DNA of 64,000 nucleotides from Myxococcota bacterium. GTDB lineage: Bacteria > Myxococcota_A > UBA9160 > UBA4427. Positions 42,813 to 52,187 of this stretch are shown here, piece after piece. Position 1 is the first letter of the stretch; each line of letters begins with the position of its first letter. Below the pieces are notes generated by a model. That model was not told the origin of the DNA, ran no database searches, and was given only the letters and a program-made list of their open reading frames with translations. The stretch spans positions 62,001-126,000 of the forward strand of contig JAQWRT010000005.1 in the NCBI GenBank assembly GCA_029243605.1, in the 5' to 3' direction. The position numbers and the translations under genes are program-made.

Positions 42813-43907
42813 ATGGCACTCACTTGCGGAATCGTCGGACTGCCCAATGTGGGCAAGAGCACCATCTTCAATGCCCTGACGGCCGCGGGCATTCAGGCCG
42901 AGAACTACCCGTTCTGCACCATCGAGCCGAATACCGGCGTGGTCACGGTCCCCGACGACCGGCTCGGCCAACTCGATGCCATCGTGCACTCGGCCCAGGT
43001 CATCCCCACGACGGTGGAATTCGTGGATATCGCGGGGCTCGTCAAGGGCGCCAGCCAGGGCGAGGGCCTCGGCAACCGTTTCCTCGGCAATATCCGGGAA
43101 ACCAAGGCCATCATTCACGTCGTCCGCTGCTTCGACGACGACAACGTTGTCCACGTCGACGGCGCTCCCGATCCGCTCCGGGACGTCGAGACCATCGAGG
43201 TCGAGCTCGGCCTGGCCGACATCGAAACCATCGAGAAGCGCCTCGACCGCGCCCAGCGCGGCGCCAAGAGCGGGGACAAGGTCGCCAAGGCCGAGGCCGA
43301 TTTCTTCGGGGGCCTGCTCGAGCACGTGTCCAGCGGCCAGGGCGCCCGGCACTTCGAGGTCCCCGACGCCCTGGCCATCGCCTACCGGGACTGCCACCTG
43401 CTCACCGCCAAGCCCGTCCTCTATGTCGCCAACGTCGACGACGCCTCCCTCGGCGAGGGCAACGCCTATAGCGACGCCCTGGCCGCCCACGCCGACAAGT
43501 TCGGGGCGGGCATGGTGCGGATCTGCGGCCAGGTCGAAGCCGAACTCTCCGAGCTCGACGCCGACGAGCGCAGCGAATTCCTGCAGGATCTCGGCGTCGA
43601 AGAGCCCGGCCTGAACCGGCTCATCCGTGCCGCCTACGCCCTGCTCAACCTCATTACCTTCTTCACCGCGGGCGAAAAGGAAGTGCGCGCCTGGACGGTG
43701 CGCGGGGGCGCCCTGGCCCCGGAAGCAGCGGGTGAGATCCATACCGATTTCGAGCACAGTTTCATCCGCGCCGAGGTCATCCCCTTCGCAACCTATGTCG
43801 AAGTCGGCGGGGAAAACAACGCCAAGAACAAGGGACTGATGCAGGTCGAGGGCAAGGACTACGCCGTCATCGATGGCGATGTGATGCATTTCCGCGTGGG
43901 TGTGTAG
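42813..43907 (+). CDS. ychF: Redox-regulated ATPase YchF
   Basis: A 364-residue Obg-family P-loop protein that hydrolyses ATP. G1 is GLPNVGKST (residues 9-17), DIAG at about 70 is G3, and the NKxE-type G4 is replaced by the YchF-specific VANVDD. The C-terminal TGS domain includes [15 protein letters not shown] and the final [14 protein letters not shown]. YchF binds the ribosome and links translation with oxidative-stress response. The ATG at 42813 is in the expected place, with AAGGGGAAG a little upstream. Confidence 0.96.
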   Translation: MALTCGIVGLPNVGKSTIFNALTAAGIQAENYPFCTIEPNTGVVTVPDDRLGQLDAIVHSAQVIPTTVEFVDIAGLVKGASQGEGLGNRFLGNIRETKAIIHVVRCFDDDNVVHVDGAPDPLRDVETIEVELGLADIETIEKRLDRAQRGAKSGDKVAKAEADFFGGLLEHVSSGQGARHFEVPDALAIAYRDCHLLTAKPVLYVANVDDASLGEGNAYSDALAAHADKFGAGMVRICGQVEAELSELDADERSEFLQDLGVEEPGLNRLIRAAYALLNLITFFTAGEKEVRAWTVRGGALAPEAAGEIHTDFEHSFIRAEVIPFATYVEVGGENNAKNKGLMQVEGKDYAVIDGDVMHFRVGV

Positions 43908-43942
43908 GTGTTTAGTTGTTTAGTTGTTTAGATGTCTAGGCG
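43903..43942 (+). repeat. 8-bp tandem repeat downstream of ychF
   Basis: Units TGTAGGTG, TTTAGTTG, TTTAGTTG, TTTAGATG and TCTAGGCG follow one another, a period-8 array of about five copies. The first overlaps the ychF stop region. It looks like replication slippage; no function is implied. Confidence 0.7.
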
Positions 43943-44010
43943 TCCAAGCCCCGAGTCTTCGCCGAAACCCAACCCGATCTTCTCCTGATTTTTCCGAGAA
44001 AGGAAAAGCC

Positions 44011-44490
44011 GTGCCCGACCTGCTGACCCCCGACGAAGTGCTCGCGCGCTACACCGCTGGCCCCGATACGGGGATCTTCACCGACGGCTCGTGCGACCCG
44101 AACCCCGGTCCGGGGGGCTGGGGGATGGTCTGGGTGGAGGCCGGTGAGATCCGCGCCGAACGCAACGGGCAAGCCCCCGACACCACCAACAACCGCATGG
44201 AACTCCAGGCGCTCATCGAGGCCCTGGGCCTGCTGGGTGAGGACGATAAGGTCACGGTCTACTCGGATAGCCAACTCTGCGTCAAGACCGTCAACGAGTG
44301 GGCCGCCGGCTGGGAAAGGCGTGGCTGGAAGCGCAAAACCGGGCCCATCAAGAACCTCGACCTCGTGCAGGAATTGTGGGCGCTCTCCAAGGCGCGCCCG
44401 GGCGCCAAGTTCCAGTGGATCAAGGCCCACGACGGCTCGCGCTGGAACGAATACGCCGACGCCCTGGCCTCGAGCTACATGCTGCGCTGA
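44011..44490 (+). CDS. rnhA: Ribonuclease H family protein (RNase HI)
   Basis: A 159-residue RNase HI that cuts RNA in RNA-DNA hybrids. The acidic residues are present: Asp in FTDGSCDPNPG, Glu in NNRMELQALIEAL, Asp in YSDSQ and Asp in EYADALAS, with the basic handle region WKRKTGPIKN. A GTG at 44011 follows AAGGAAAAG, so the start is GTG. The length matches bacterial RNase HI. It lies in the plus-strand block behind ychF. Confidence 0.93.
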   Translation: MPDLLTPDEVLARYTAGPDTGIFTDGSCDPNPGPGGWGMVWVEAGEIRAERNGQAPDTTNNRMELQALIEALGLLGEDDKVTVYSDSQLCVKTVNEWAAGWERRGWKRKTGPIKNLDLVQELWALSKARPGAKFQWIKAHDGSRWNEYADALASSYMLR

Positions 44491-44531
44491 GGCGGGCCCT
44501 TCGCTTTCAGCGCCTGGGCGCGATGGCGCCC

Positions 44532-45191
44532 TCAGCGCCTAGGCGCAATCGTGCCCTCGGGCACGCGCTCAAAAAAGAGTTTCTCGTCCACCGGCGCCCG
44601 GGGCGGGCGGCCGTGCTTGCCCTCGGGCCAACCGATGGGGAGCAGGGCGCAACTCGGCGTCTCCGGCGGAAGCCCGAGGTAGGCATCGATCTCAGCGCCA
44701 TCGGCCAGGTGCACCGTGGTGAGCGAAGCCCCGAGCCCCACCGCCCGGCACGCGAGCAAGATGTTCTGGATCGCGGGGAAGAGCGCCTGGCTCTGGGCCT
44801 CGCCCCGGCGCTTCCAGCCCGCGACGAAGAGGTGCACCGGAGCCTCGTGCATGTGGTCGGCCAGGTGCAGGGCGGCGCGCATATTGCGGATCTTGGCCTC
44901 GGGCACCCCGGGGTCGGCCTCGGCCCGGTCGAGGGTGGGGACGATGTACTCGCGAAAGCGGGCGCGGTAGCGCTCGGCGATCCAGGCCCGGCGCTCGGCT
45001 TCGGTCACGGCGACGAAGATCCAGGGCTGCCGGTTGCCCCCACTCGGCGCGAAAGTGCCGGCCTCGCAGACCTTGCGGATCAGGGCCTCGGGGACCGGGT
45101 CGGCCCGGAGGCGCCGAATCGCCCGAGCGGTCCGGATGCCTTCCAGAAGCGGAAAATCTTCACCCAAGCCCTCGATGTCGAGTTCGCTCAT
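44532..45191 (-). CDS. Nitroreductase-family flavoprotein
   Basis: A 219-residue nitroreductase-fold FMN protein. It has RTARAIRRLRADPVP, the FMN contact PSGGNRQPWIFV, and the second half NILLACRAVGLGAS with the closing IGWPEGKHGRPPR. The family also includes BluB-like and F420-type relatives, but the motif set is that of typical NAD(P)H-dependent nitroreductases. Its ATG overlaps the stop codon of the EVE protein as ATGA, so the two are translationally coupled, the EVE protein being first. The true electron acceptor is unknown. Confidence 0.88.
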   Translation of the reverse strand: MSELDIEGLGEDFPLLEGIRTARAIRRLRADPVPEALIRKVCEAGTFAPSGGNRQPWIFVAVTEAERRAWIAERYRARFREYIVPTLDRAEADPGVPEAKIRNMRAALHLADHMHEAPVHLFVAGWKRRGEAQSQALFPAIQNILLACRAVGLGASLTTVHLADGAEIDAYLGLPPETPSCALLPIGWPEGKHGRPPRAPVDEKLFFERVPEGTIAPRR

Positions 45192-45646
45192 TTTCCGTCC
45201 CCCTTCTTCTTGGCCATCGCCGCCCGGGGCAATTTGGTTTTGCCCAGGGAGAGGATGTGTTGGAATTCCACGCGATCCACCGGTACCACCGAAAGCCGGC
45301 TGCGGCGAATCAGCGCCATTTCGGCCAGGGCCGGGTCCGCCTTGATGGCCGCCAGGGTGACGGGCTCGGCCAGGGCCACCACGGGCTCGACATCCACCAC
45401 GGACCAGCGGTCGTCCTCGGTGGTCGGGTCGGGGTAGGATTCGGCGCAGACCCGGGCGACCCCCACCACCTCCTTGCCCTTGTTCGAGTGGTAGTAGAGG
45501 CAGAGATCCCCAAGCTTCATGGCGTGCAGGTTGTTCCGGGCTTCGTAGTTGCGCACCCCATCCCAGTAGGTCGAGCCGTCGGCGACGAGTTCGGACCACG
45601 CATATTTATAGGGTTCGGATTTGATCAACCAGTAAGCACGCGCCAT
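45188..45646 (-). CDS. EVE domain protein
   Basis: A 152-residue EVE-domain (PUA-like fold) protein. It begins MARAYWLIKSEP, then WDGVRNYEARNNLHAMKLGDLCLYYHS, the conserved modified-base pocket and loop, and ends with a Lys-rich tail. EVE proteins bind modified bases in DNA or RNA and are often next to methylation or restriction genes, but here it is coupled to a nitroreductase. ATG 45646 has AGGAG at the right distance. Confidence 0.9.
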   Translation of the reverse strand: MARAYWLIKSEPYKYAWSELVADGSTYWDGVRNYEARNNLHAMKLGDLCLYYHSNKGKEVVGVARVCAESYPDPTTEDDRWSVVDVEPVVALAEPVTLAAIKADPALAEMALIRRSRLSVVPVDRVEFQHILSLGKTKLPRAAMAKKKGDGK

Positions 45647-45698
45647 CTTCATCTCCTGCACCCGCTCGGCGGGGGCTTTCCTGAAGGAGGAGCATGGC

Positions 45699-46631
45699 AT
45701 GGCTGGCAGCGCATCGGAAGACGCAGAACCTCATTTTGAGCAGGGCCCGGTCCGGGTTATTTTCGGCCAGCGCAAGGGGGCCTACCCCGACGGAAATTCA
45801 ATCCTCGTCCGAGGCGAAAACGAAAGCCTGCTCATCGACCCCGCCGTTGGACTCCACCAGGGGGCAGATCGCCGACCCGAGGTCGATCGCGTCCTGCTCT
45901 CCCATTGCCACGAGGATCACATCGCGGGGCTGGCTCTTTTCCCCGAGACGCCCGTCCACCTCCACGCCCTCGACCGGCCCGGCCTCGATTCCCTCGACGA
46001 CATGCTCGCCATCTACGGCTACGGGGGCCCCATCGAAGAACTCTTTCGCACGGTTCTCGTGGACACCTTCCACTACGCCCCGCGCCCGGATGCCCAGACC
46101 TTTGTCGACGGCGATGTCTTCGACGCCGGCGGCGTGACGGTGCGCATGCATCACGCCCCAGGACACACCCGGGGTCACACCTGCATGATGGTGGAGTGGA
46201 CCGAAGGGAGCACCCCGAGAAGGCTGCTCTACCTCGGCGATATCGAACTCACGGGCTTCGGTCCGTATTACGGAGACCAGTGGTCCAACCTCGAAGATTT
46301 CGAGCGCAGCCTGCAATGGGTGAGGGGCGTCGAGGCCGACTGGTACGCCACCTTTCACCATATCGGTGTTCTCGGCGAGCGGGCCCAATTCCTCGAGCGC
46401 CTGGACCTCTTCGAGGCCGCGATTGCGCGCCGGGAAAACGCCCTCCTCGAATTTCTGGCCGAGCCTCGCAACATCGAAGACGTCGTCGAACACCGCTTCG
46501 TCTACCGGCCGAGCGACGATGTTTCCTTTGCCGATGCGGTGGAGCGGCGTTCCATGCAGCAGCATCTCGACCGGCTGGCCGCCAGCGGCCGGGTCCTCGC
46601 CCTGCCCGAAGGCCGATACCAGATCGCCTGA
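45699..46631 (+). CDS. MBL-fold metallohydrolase
   Basis: A 310-residue lactamase-fold hydrolase. The metal motif is SHCHEDHIAGL, then APGHTRGHT, the Asp in YLGDIELTG and a final His in TFHHIGV. The N-terminal FGQRKGAYPDGNSILV fits the glyoxalase II/lactonase-like group, and a helical extension follows the catalytic domain. The substrate is unknown. AAGGAGGAG stands before ATG 45699; an overlapping ATG at 45694 opens a different, shorter frame and is not used. No signal peptide is seen. Confidence 0.88.
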   Translation: MAGSASEDAEPHFEQGPVRVIFGQRKGAYPDGNSILVRGENESLLIDPAVGLHQGADRRPEVDRVLLSHCHEDHIAGLALFPETPVHLHALDRPGLDSLDDMLAIYGYGGPIEELFRTVLVDTFHYAPRPDAQTFVDGDVFDAGGVTVRMHHAPGHTRGHTCMMVEWTEGSTPRRLLYLGDIELTGFGPYYGDQWSNLEDFERSLQWVRGVEADWYATFHHIGVLGERAQFLERLDLFEAAIARRENALLEFLAEPRNIEDVVEHRFVYRPSDDVSFADAVERRSMQQHLDRLAASGRVLALPEGRYQIA

Positions 46632-46655
46632 CCGCGCAGTCCTTCCCCCTCTGGC

Positions 46656-47864
46656 CTAGCGCATATCCTTCGGGGTCTGCATCGCCATGATGAAGCGCGC
46701 GGCGTAAGCCACCAGGGGCCGGGAAGCAAAGCGCGAAGCCGCGTTGGCGCGCACCCAATTCCACCAACCCGCCACCACCGAAGGCTGAAGACCCAGGGCG
46801 TCCAGGGCGGCGTCCACCACACTGCTCGCCGACGCCCCGGAGTGCTGAAGCTCCCCCGCCACCTCCTGGAATTCAGTCAGGGTCGGGCCCGGCTCGAGCA
46901 CCAGGGAATCGACGCCCTCCGAGCGCATCTCCGCCCAGATGGCCTCGCCCAGATGAAGGTCGAAGGCCTTGGTCGCGCTGTATACGCCATGAAGCGGGAG
47001 CGGTTGCCTCCCCGCCACCGAGCCCGTCATGATTACCGCGCCTCGATGGCGATCGCGCATGCCGGGGAGAATGCGGCTGGTCAGGAGAACGGGCGCCAGG
47101 CAGTTCAGGTTGACCATCTCGGCCAAGCGGTTCACGTCCTGCTTGTCGAAGCGGCCGGCGTAGCCGATGCCGGCATTGTTCACGAGGATCCCGATCTCGA
47201 TATCCGCCACCGCGTCCGCCACCCGATCGGGGCCTCCCGGGCTAGCGAGATCGTCCGCCTCCACCCGCACCTCGACCTGGAACTTCTCGCGCAGTTCCGC
47301 CGCCAGGGCCTCGAGTTTTTCTTCGCGACGCGCCACCAGCACGCAGTTGATTCCATCCCGGGCCAGGGCTCGAGCAAATTCCAAACCGATCCCCGCCGAC
47401 GCCCCGGTGATCAGCGCCCAATCCCCGTAGCGCTCGCGCAGGGAACCCCGCCGGTGAACGAAATGATCTCGGGCGTTCCAGAACGCCAGGGTGAGCAGCG
47501 CGAAGGGGATTCCGGCGATCAAACCGAGAAAGAAGCCCGTCCACGACCCGTACTGAAAATTCGGCCAGAGCAACATGCCGAGGGCCACCTGAGCCGCATA
47601 GAGAGGGGCGAGGATGCGCATCCAAGAACGGCGACGGCGAAACCCGTAGGCCAGAACCGCGTAGAGGTACCAGTGGGGCAGGGCCGCGAATTTGGCCGCC
47701 CAGCCCGTGAACATCACCCCAAACCAGACTTCCTGGTCGGCCTCCACGGGCTTCCAAAAAATATCCCAGGGCATATAGATGAAGGCCATGAATGCGCAAA
47801 ACACCATGACGAGATTCATCCACCAAGGGCGGCCACTAAAAAGGTCGTGAAGCCAGTCGCTCAT
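46656..47864 (-). CDS. SDR oxidoreductase with N-terminal membrane domain
   Basis: A 402-residue protein in which residues about 14-135 form four hydrophobic segments (for example MVFCAFMAFIYMPW and FFLGLIAGIPFALLTLAFW). Residues about 148-390 are a classical SDR with TGASAGIG, NNAGIGY, the Ser in MTGSVAG and YSATKAF. The membrane part resembles no SDR relative I know, and such a fusion would anchor the dehydrogenase at the bilayer, so the substrate is probably lipophilic. The start at 47864 is in frame with the whole domain. Confidence 0.83.
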   Translation of the reverse strand: MSDWLHDLFSGRPWWMNLVMVFCAFMAFIYMPWDIFWKPVEADQEVWFGVMFTGWAAKFAALPHWYLYAVLAYGFRRRRSWMRILAPLYAAQVALGMLLWPNFQYGSWTGFFLGLIAGIPFALLTLAFWNARDHFVHRRGSLRERYGDWALITGASAGIGLEFARALARDGINCVLVARREEKLEALAAELREKFQVEVRVEADDLASPGGPDRVADAVADIEIGILVNNAGIGYAGRFDKQDVNRLAEMVNLNCLAPVLLTSRILPGMRDRHRGAVIMTGSVAGRQPLPLHGVYSATKAFDLHLGEAIWAEMRSEGVDSLVLEPGPTLTEFQEVAGELQHSGASASSVVDAALDALGLQPSVVAGWWNWVRANAASRFASRPLVAYAARFIMAMQTPKDMR

Positions 47865-47886
47865 TGTTCTCTCCTGGGGGTGAGGG

Positions 47887-47930
47887 TGGGACTGAGGCTG
47901 GGACTGAGAATGGGACTGAGAATGGGCGGC
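47887..47930 (-). repeat. 12-bp tandem repeat upstream of the membrane SDR
   Basis: TGGGACTGAGGC is followed by two copies of TGGGACTGAGAA and a partial copy. The array lies in the 99-base gap between the DTW gene and the SDR start, within the SDR's probable promoter region. Confidence 0.65.
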
Positions 47931-47963
47931 TTCGGGAAGGTGCCGGGGAAGCCGGAGACGAGA

Positions 47964-48668
47964 TCATAGTTCATCGGTGGCCGAGTCCAGAGGCCCGGGC
48001 GGCGACTCGGCCTGGCGCGCCATCTTCCGCAGGGGCCGGCGGGGGTTCCGGTGCCTGAAGACGACCTGCTCGTCGATCATCGTGTCGAAGGCCTCGAGCA
48101 AACCCTCGAGGCCCGGGGTCTCGGGCTCGATCACGCGCAGGGCCTGAACGATGGCCTCGATGGTCGAGACATAATGACGCCGGGGCTCCTTGCGAATGCG
48201 GTAGCGGCTGGGCCCGGTGGGGGAGAGCCGAACCCGGGGGAGCGCTTGCAGGGCGGGGTTTTCCCGGAGCAGCGCCCGGGCCTGGGACCAGGTGCCGTCC
48301 AGAATCACCAGCCCCCTGGGCATGGCTTCCGGGGGGAGCTCGGTCAGCTCCTGAGCCTCGTCGGACGGGAAGAGCAGGGCGCTGCCCCGGGCGAGGGGGA
48401 CCGAAATCCGCAGGCTGCGCGGCTCCATGGCCCGGGGCAGGAGAAGTTCCGCGTTGGCCAGCCCCAACCGGGCGATCCGGGCGGTCCCAATCGCGTGGAA
48501 GCGCTCGCGGGGATGTTGGAGAATCGTAACCCGGGTGCGGTTGGCCACCTGGGGAATTCTCCCGCACAAGCACAGAGCCACGGGCTTGAAACAGCCATAA
48601 CAGGTCTCGCGGCCCGGGGCGGGCACGGCTTCTTCCGGGGCTTGGGGCTTGGACGATTCTTCGAGCAT
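47964..48668 (-). CDS. DTW-domain tRNA-uridine aminocarboxypropyltransferase
   Basis: A 234-residue DTW-domain protein. The signature is VILDGTWSQARALLREN, preceded by LQHPRERFHAIGTARI and followed by RKEPRRHYVSTIEA. The N-terminal CYGCFKPVALCLCG cysteine set likely binds zinc. E. coli TapT (YfiP) of this family adds an aminocarboxypropyl group from SAM to uridine 47 of several tRNAs, and this protein should do the same or act on rRNA. It is divergent from aroC. Confidence 0.88.
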   Translation of the reverse strand: MLEESSKPQAPEEAVPAPGRETCYGCFKPVALCLCGRIPQVANRTRVTILQHPRERFHAIGTARIARLGLANAELLLPRAMEPRSLRISVPLARGSALLFPSDEAQELTELPPEAMPRGLVILDGTWSQARALLRENPALQALPRVRLSPTGPSRYRIRKEPRRHYVSTIEAIVQALRVIEPETPGLEGLLEAFDTMIDEQVVFRHRNPRRPLRKMARQAESPPGPLDSATDEL

Positions 48669-48753
48669 CGCGTGATGCTAGCGAGAAGCGCGGCCCAGAG
48701 GCGAGCCCGAGGTTTTCCGGGTACCCTCGGGCCATCCTCAAAAGGGGTTCGGC

Positions 48754-49848
48754 GTGAGCAGCAGTTTCGGAAAAGTCTTCAGGATCACTACCTTCGGCGA
48801 ATCCCACGGAGGCGCGGTGGGCGTGGTGGTGGACGGCTGCCCGCCTCGGCTCGCCCTGGACACCGACGCGGTTCAGGCCGATCTCGATCGCCGCAGGCCG
48901 GGCCAGAGTCGGCTGACCACCCCCCGTCAGGAGGACGACCGGGTCGAAATCGTCTCGGGGCTCTTCGAGGGGCGAACCCTCGGCTCTCCCATCGCCATGC
49001 TCGTCCGCAACCAGGACGCTCGGCCGGGCGCCTACGAAGAAATGCGGGATCTCTACCGTCCCTCCCACGCCGATTACACCACCGAGGCCAAATACGGCCT
49101 GCGGGCGTGGCACGGAGGCGGACGCTCGAGTGCCCGGGAAACCATCGGCCGGGTGGCCGGCGGCGCCATCGCGCGCAAACTTCTGCGCGAAGTGGCGGGC
49201 ATCGAAATCGTGGCCTGGGTCCAAAGGATTCAGGACGTCGACGCCAAGGTCGACCTGGAAAACGTGAGCGTCGAGCAGGTCGACGAGAGCCTCGCCCGCT
49301 GCCCCGACCCCGAAGCCTCGGAACGTATGATCGAGCGCATCGACGCGGTGCGCCGGGAAGGCGATTCCGTGGGCGGCATCGTGGAGTGCGTGGCCCGGAG
49401 CGTCCCCCCCGGCCTCGGCGAGCCGATTTTCGAAAAGCTCGATGCCGATCTGGCCAGTGCCATGCTCTCGCTCCCCGCCGCCAAGGGTTTCGAGGTGGGC
49501 AGCGGTTTCGGCGGCATTGCCCTGACCGGGAGCGAGCACAACGATCCCTTCGTGCCCGGAGACGCCGGGCGGCCGACCACCCCGAGCAATCGCTCGGGCG
49601 GAATCCAGGGCGGTATCTCCAACGGCGAACCCATCGTCCTCCGAGTGGCCTTCAAGCCCACCGCGACCATTCGGACCGAGCAGGACACGGTTTCCCGGGA
49701 CAACGAACCCGTCAAGCTCGCCGCCAGCGGTCGCCATGACCCCTGTGTTCTGCCGCGCGCAGTTCCCATCGTCGAGTCCATGGTGGCCCTGGTTCTCGCC
49801 GACCACTGGCTGCGCCAAAGAGCGGTCGACGTCCTGCCGAGTCTCTAA
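48754..49848 (+). CDS. aroC: Chorismate synthase
   Basis: A 364-residue chorismate synthase, the last step of the shikimate pathway, converting EPSP to chorismate with reduced FMN. It has [19 protein letters not shown], the [16 protein letters not shown] segment, [18 protein letters not shown] and [13 protein letters not shown], all family signatures. The start is a GTG at 48754 preceded by AAAGGGG. The gene stands alone; no other aro genes are in the window. Confidence 0.97.
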   Translation: MSSSFGKVFRITTFGESHGGAVGVVVDGCPPRLALDTDAVQADLDRRRPGQSRLTTPRQEDDRVEIVSGLFEGRTLGSPIAMLVRNQDARPGAYEEMRDLYRPSHADYTTEAKYGLRAWHGGGRSSARETIGRVAGGAIARKLLREVAGIEIVAWVQRIQDVDAKVDLENVSVEQVDESLARCPDPEASERMIERIDAVRREGDSVGGIVECVARSVPPGLGEPIFEKLDADLASAMLSLPAAKGFEVGSGFGGIALTGSEHNDPFVPGDAGRPTTPSNRSGGIQGGISNGEPIVLRVAFKPTATIRTEQDTVSRDNEPVKLAASGRHDPCVLPRAVPIVESMVALVLADHWLRQRAVDVLPSL

Positions 49849-49893
49849 AATCGAGGGCCGCGAAACAGCCGAACCCGAGAGGAAATCGCGCTC

Positions 49894-50898
49894 ATGAAAT
49901 TCGGTGTGCTCCAATTTTTTAGTTGGCCCGGACGCAGAAACTCCCTGGATGTGGTCTACCAGCGCGCGCTGGATCGCATCGAGGTCATGGACCGCACGGG
50001 GTACGACGCGGTCTGGCTCGCCGAGCACCACTTCACGGATTACAGCGTCTGCCCCTCGGTCCACATGATGGGCATGCACGTGGCGTCTCGGACCGAGAAC
50101 CTGCGCATCGGCACCGCCGTCTCCCTGGCCGCCCTCTACCACCCCCTGCGCTTGGCCGAGGAGGTCGCCCTGCTCGACGTGCTCAGCGGGGGCCGGGTCA
50201 ACTGGGGAGCTGGGCGCGGCTTCGATCCCTCGGAGTTCAAGGCTTTCGGTATTCCGCCCGAGGAAAGCGCGGATCGCTTTCGCGAGGCCGTCGACATCGT
50301 CGTTGAATCCTGGCGCAGCGAGCGGCTCAACTGGCAGGGCAAGCACTGGTCCTTCGAGGACGTCGAGGTGCTTCCCAAGCCCAAGCAGTCGCCGCACCCG
50401 CCGGTCTGGGTCGCGGCCTCGTCCCTGCCCGCCATCGATTGGGCCGCCGAGCGCGGCTACACGATCATGATGGATCCGCACTCGACTCATCACGACATCG
50501 CCAAGAAACACGATCATTATCGCCAGGCCCTCACGGGCCACGGCCACGACGGCGCGGGAAGAGAGATCCCCATGGCGCGCTTCATTGCCGTGGCCGAGAG
50601 CGAAGCCCAAGCCGAGGAAATCGCCCGCAGCGGCGCCTCCTGGACCGTCGGCGCCTATTTCAACCCCAGCAAATCCGCCGGCTTCCCCAAGAAAACGGAG
50701 ACGATGCTCATCGAGCCCGGAGCGGATCCCGTCCAGCGCTACCTCGACGGCGTGGCCATCTTCGGAACCCCGGAAAGGGTCGTGGATCAACTCCAGGCCC
50801 TGAGCGAGGAGATGAGCCTCAACTACCTGCTCTGCGCCCCGCTCAGCCACGGCTCCTTCGAACTCTTCACCGAACGCGTGCTGCCTAAATTTCTCTGA
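49894..50898 (+). CDS. LLM-class flavin-dependent monooxygenase
   Basis: A 334-residue bacterial-luciferase-like TIM-barrel protein. It has DAVWLAEHHFTDYSVCPSVH (the EHHF motif of FMN-type alkanal monooxygenases), GTAVSLAALYHPLRLAEE and GRVNWGAGRGFDPSEF. It should oxidise an unknown substrate with reduced flavin; F420 use is possible in principle because a cofH-like gene lies at the right edge, but the EHHF motif speaks for FMN. GAGAGGAAA precedes the ATG. It follows aroC by 45 bases. Confidence 0.9.
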   Translation: MKFGVLQFFSWPGRRNSLDVVYQRALDRIEVMDRTGYDAVWLAEHHFTDYSVCPSVHMMGMHVASRTENLRIGTAVSLAALYHPLRLAEEVALLDVLSGGRVNWGAGRGFDPSEFKAFGIPPEESADRFREAVDIVVESWRSERLNWQGKHWSFEDVEVLPKPKQSPHPPVWVAASSLPAIDWAAERGYTIMMDPHSTHHDIAKKHDHYRQALTGHGHDGAGREIPMARFIAVAESEAQAEEIARSGASWTVGAYFNPSKSAGFPKKTETMLIEPGADPVQRYLDGVAIFGTPERVVDQLQALSEEMSLNYLLCAPLSHGSFELFTERVLPKFL

Positions 50899-50920
50899 AC
50901 CCGGCCCTGCCCCCGAGACC

Positions 50921-51361
50921 TCAGGGGAGGAGGACGAAGCCCGCGAAGGTGGCGACCCCGGCGGCCAGGGCCGCCCACAAACCGAGCCACCCGTGGAGCG
51001 CCACCGCCCGGCTCTCTCCCCGAGAAATCCGCCAGCCCAGGAACCCCGCGGAGAGGAGCAGCCCGCCAGCCAGCAATGCCAGCCCCCCGTGCAGAGTCTG
51101 CAGGGGGACCCAGTCTCGGAGAAAGAACGCGGAAAGCGGGCCGCTGAGCAAACCCAACCCCCCGAGCAAGACCGCGGGTCGGGCCAGAGCCATGTGTCGG
51201 GCCAGGGCGCCCGGTTCCTTCGCAGCCCCCTGCTGTCGGCGGCGGCGCATTCCCAGCCCGGCGCGCAGGGCCAAGAAGGTCAGCGCCACGGCGATGGCCA
51301 TGGCGGCGGGGTGCCCGTAGGCGAGGAAACGAACCACGGGATCGTAGCCGGTGGGGTCCAC
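50921..51361 (-). CDS. DUF4079-like membrane protein
   Basis: A 146-residue protein with about four hydrophobic segments (AMAIAVALTFLALRAGLG, AVLLGGLGLLSGPLSAFFL, LHGGLALLAGGLLLSAGFLG, LWAALAAGVATFAGFVLL). His residues near helix ends (YGHPAA, TLHGG, ALHGW) could bind heme as in b561-like four-helix proteins; the pattern is close to DUF4079. The start is a GTG at 51361, ten bases beyond the CinA-type stop, so the two are probably in one transcript. The function is unknown. Confidence 0.65.
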   Translation of the reverse strand: MDPTGYDPVVRFLAYGHPAAMAIAVALTFLALRAGLGMRRRRQQGAAKEPGALARHMALARPAVLLGGLGLLSGPLSAFFLRDWVPLQTLHGGLALLAGGLLLSAGFLGWRISRGESRAVALHGWLGLWAALAAGVATFAGFVLLP

Positions 51362-51371
51362 GGCCCAGGCC

Positions 51372-52097
51372 CTACTCGACCCGGAAGATGATTTCGCTCG
51401 CCAGTCGCTTGCGGAGCGAGTCGGTGGCGCGCTGCAGGTAATCGGAGTCCCGAGATTCCAGGGTCAACATCACGCGATAATCGGGTTCGCCGATCTTCGG
51501 GTAGGAGCCCAACATCAACTCGGAAAATTCGCGCAAGAGATCGTTGAGATCCTCGGCGATATCGCTCTCGTGGCGGGTCACGAAGACTCGGGTCAGGTGA
51601 ATCGGCACCCCGGCGAAGCGATCGCGGATCGAGAGGAATTTTTTCTCGAAGAGCTGGGGGATGCCCGGCAGGATATGAACGTTCTCGACCACGACCACGG
51701 GAAACCACAAATCGCTGACGTCGATGACGTTGGCGCCCTCGGGCATCAGCGCCATCTTCCGCATGGCATCGTTGAGCGGTTCCTTCTGGGCGCGCTCGAT
51801 CCGAGCACACATTTGCTCATCGAGGCGCATCGCCTGGCCGAAGGCCTTCGCGATAGATTCCATGGTCACGTCGTCGTGGGTCGGGCCGATGCCCCCCGAG
51901 GTAAACACGTAGTCGTAGTTCGCGCTGAAGCGCCGGGTCTCTTCGGCGATGATCTCCACGATGTCCGGGATCACCAGAATACGCTCGAGATCGACGCCGA
52001 GTTCTCGGAGTTGGGACGCCAAAAAAGGCGAATTGGTATCGACGATTTTCCCGGAAAGGATTTCGTTCCCAATAATCAGCAGGCCAGCTGTGGGCAT
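51372..52097 (-). CDS. CinA-type molybdopterin-binding domain protein
   Basis: A 241-residue MoCF-fold protein. It opens AGLLIIGNEILSGKIVDTN, has FTSGGIGPTHDDVTMESIA and VHILPGIPQLFEKKF, the CinA/FAD-synthetase-like motifs. It lacks the C-terminal nicotinamide-mononucleotide deamidase domain of full CinA (about 415 residues). Stand-alone forms are thought to hydrolyse ADP-ribose or FAD-type nucleotides. It is divergent from the ferredoxin gene and upstream of the DUF4079-like gene. Confidence 0.88.
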   Translation of the reverse strand: MPTAGLLIIGNEILSGKIVDTNSPFLASQLRELGVDLERILVIPDIVEIIAEETRRFSANYDYVFTSGGIGPTHDDVTMESIAKAFGQAMRLDEQMCARIERAQKEPLNDAMRKMALMPEGANVIDVSDLWFPVVVVENVHILPGIPQLFEKKFLSIRDRFAGVPIHLTRVFVTRHESDIAEDLNDLLREFSELMLGSYPKIGEPDYRVMLTLESRDSDYLQRATDSLRKRLASEIIFRVE

Positions 52098-52187
52098 GGC
52101 CCCATCCTATCGAACGCGGGGCAAAGCCCCAAACCCATTCGATGCGGCCCGGGGGCAGGGAGCCCGGGGGTCGCTTATTCTCGGGCG

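Noticed and set aside
47971-50850. A 959-residue open frame on the minus strand opposite aroC and the LLM gene
   Set aside because: It overlaps three well-supported genes, and its translation is Gly/Arg/Asp-rich shadow sequence with no domain. Long antisense frames are expected at this GC content.
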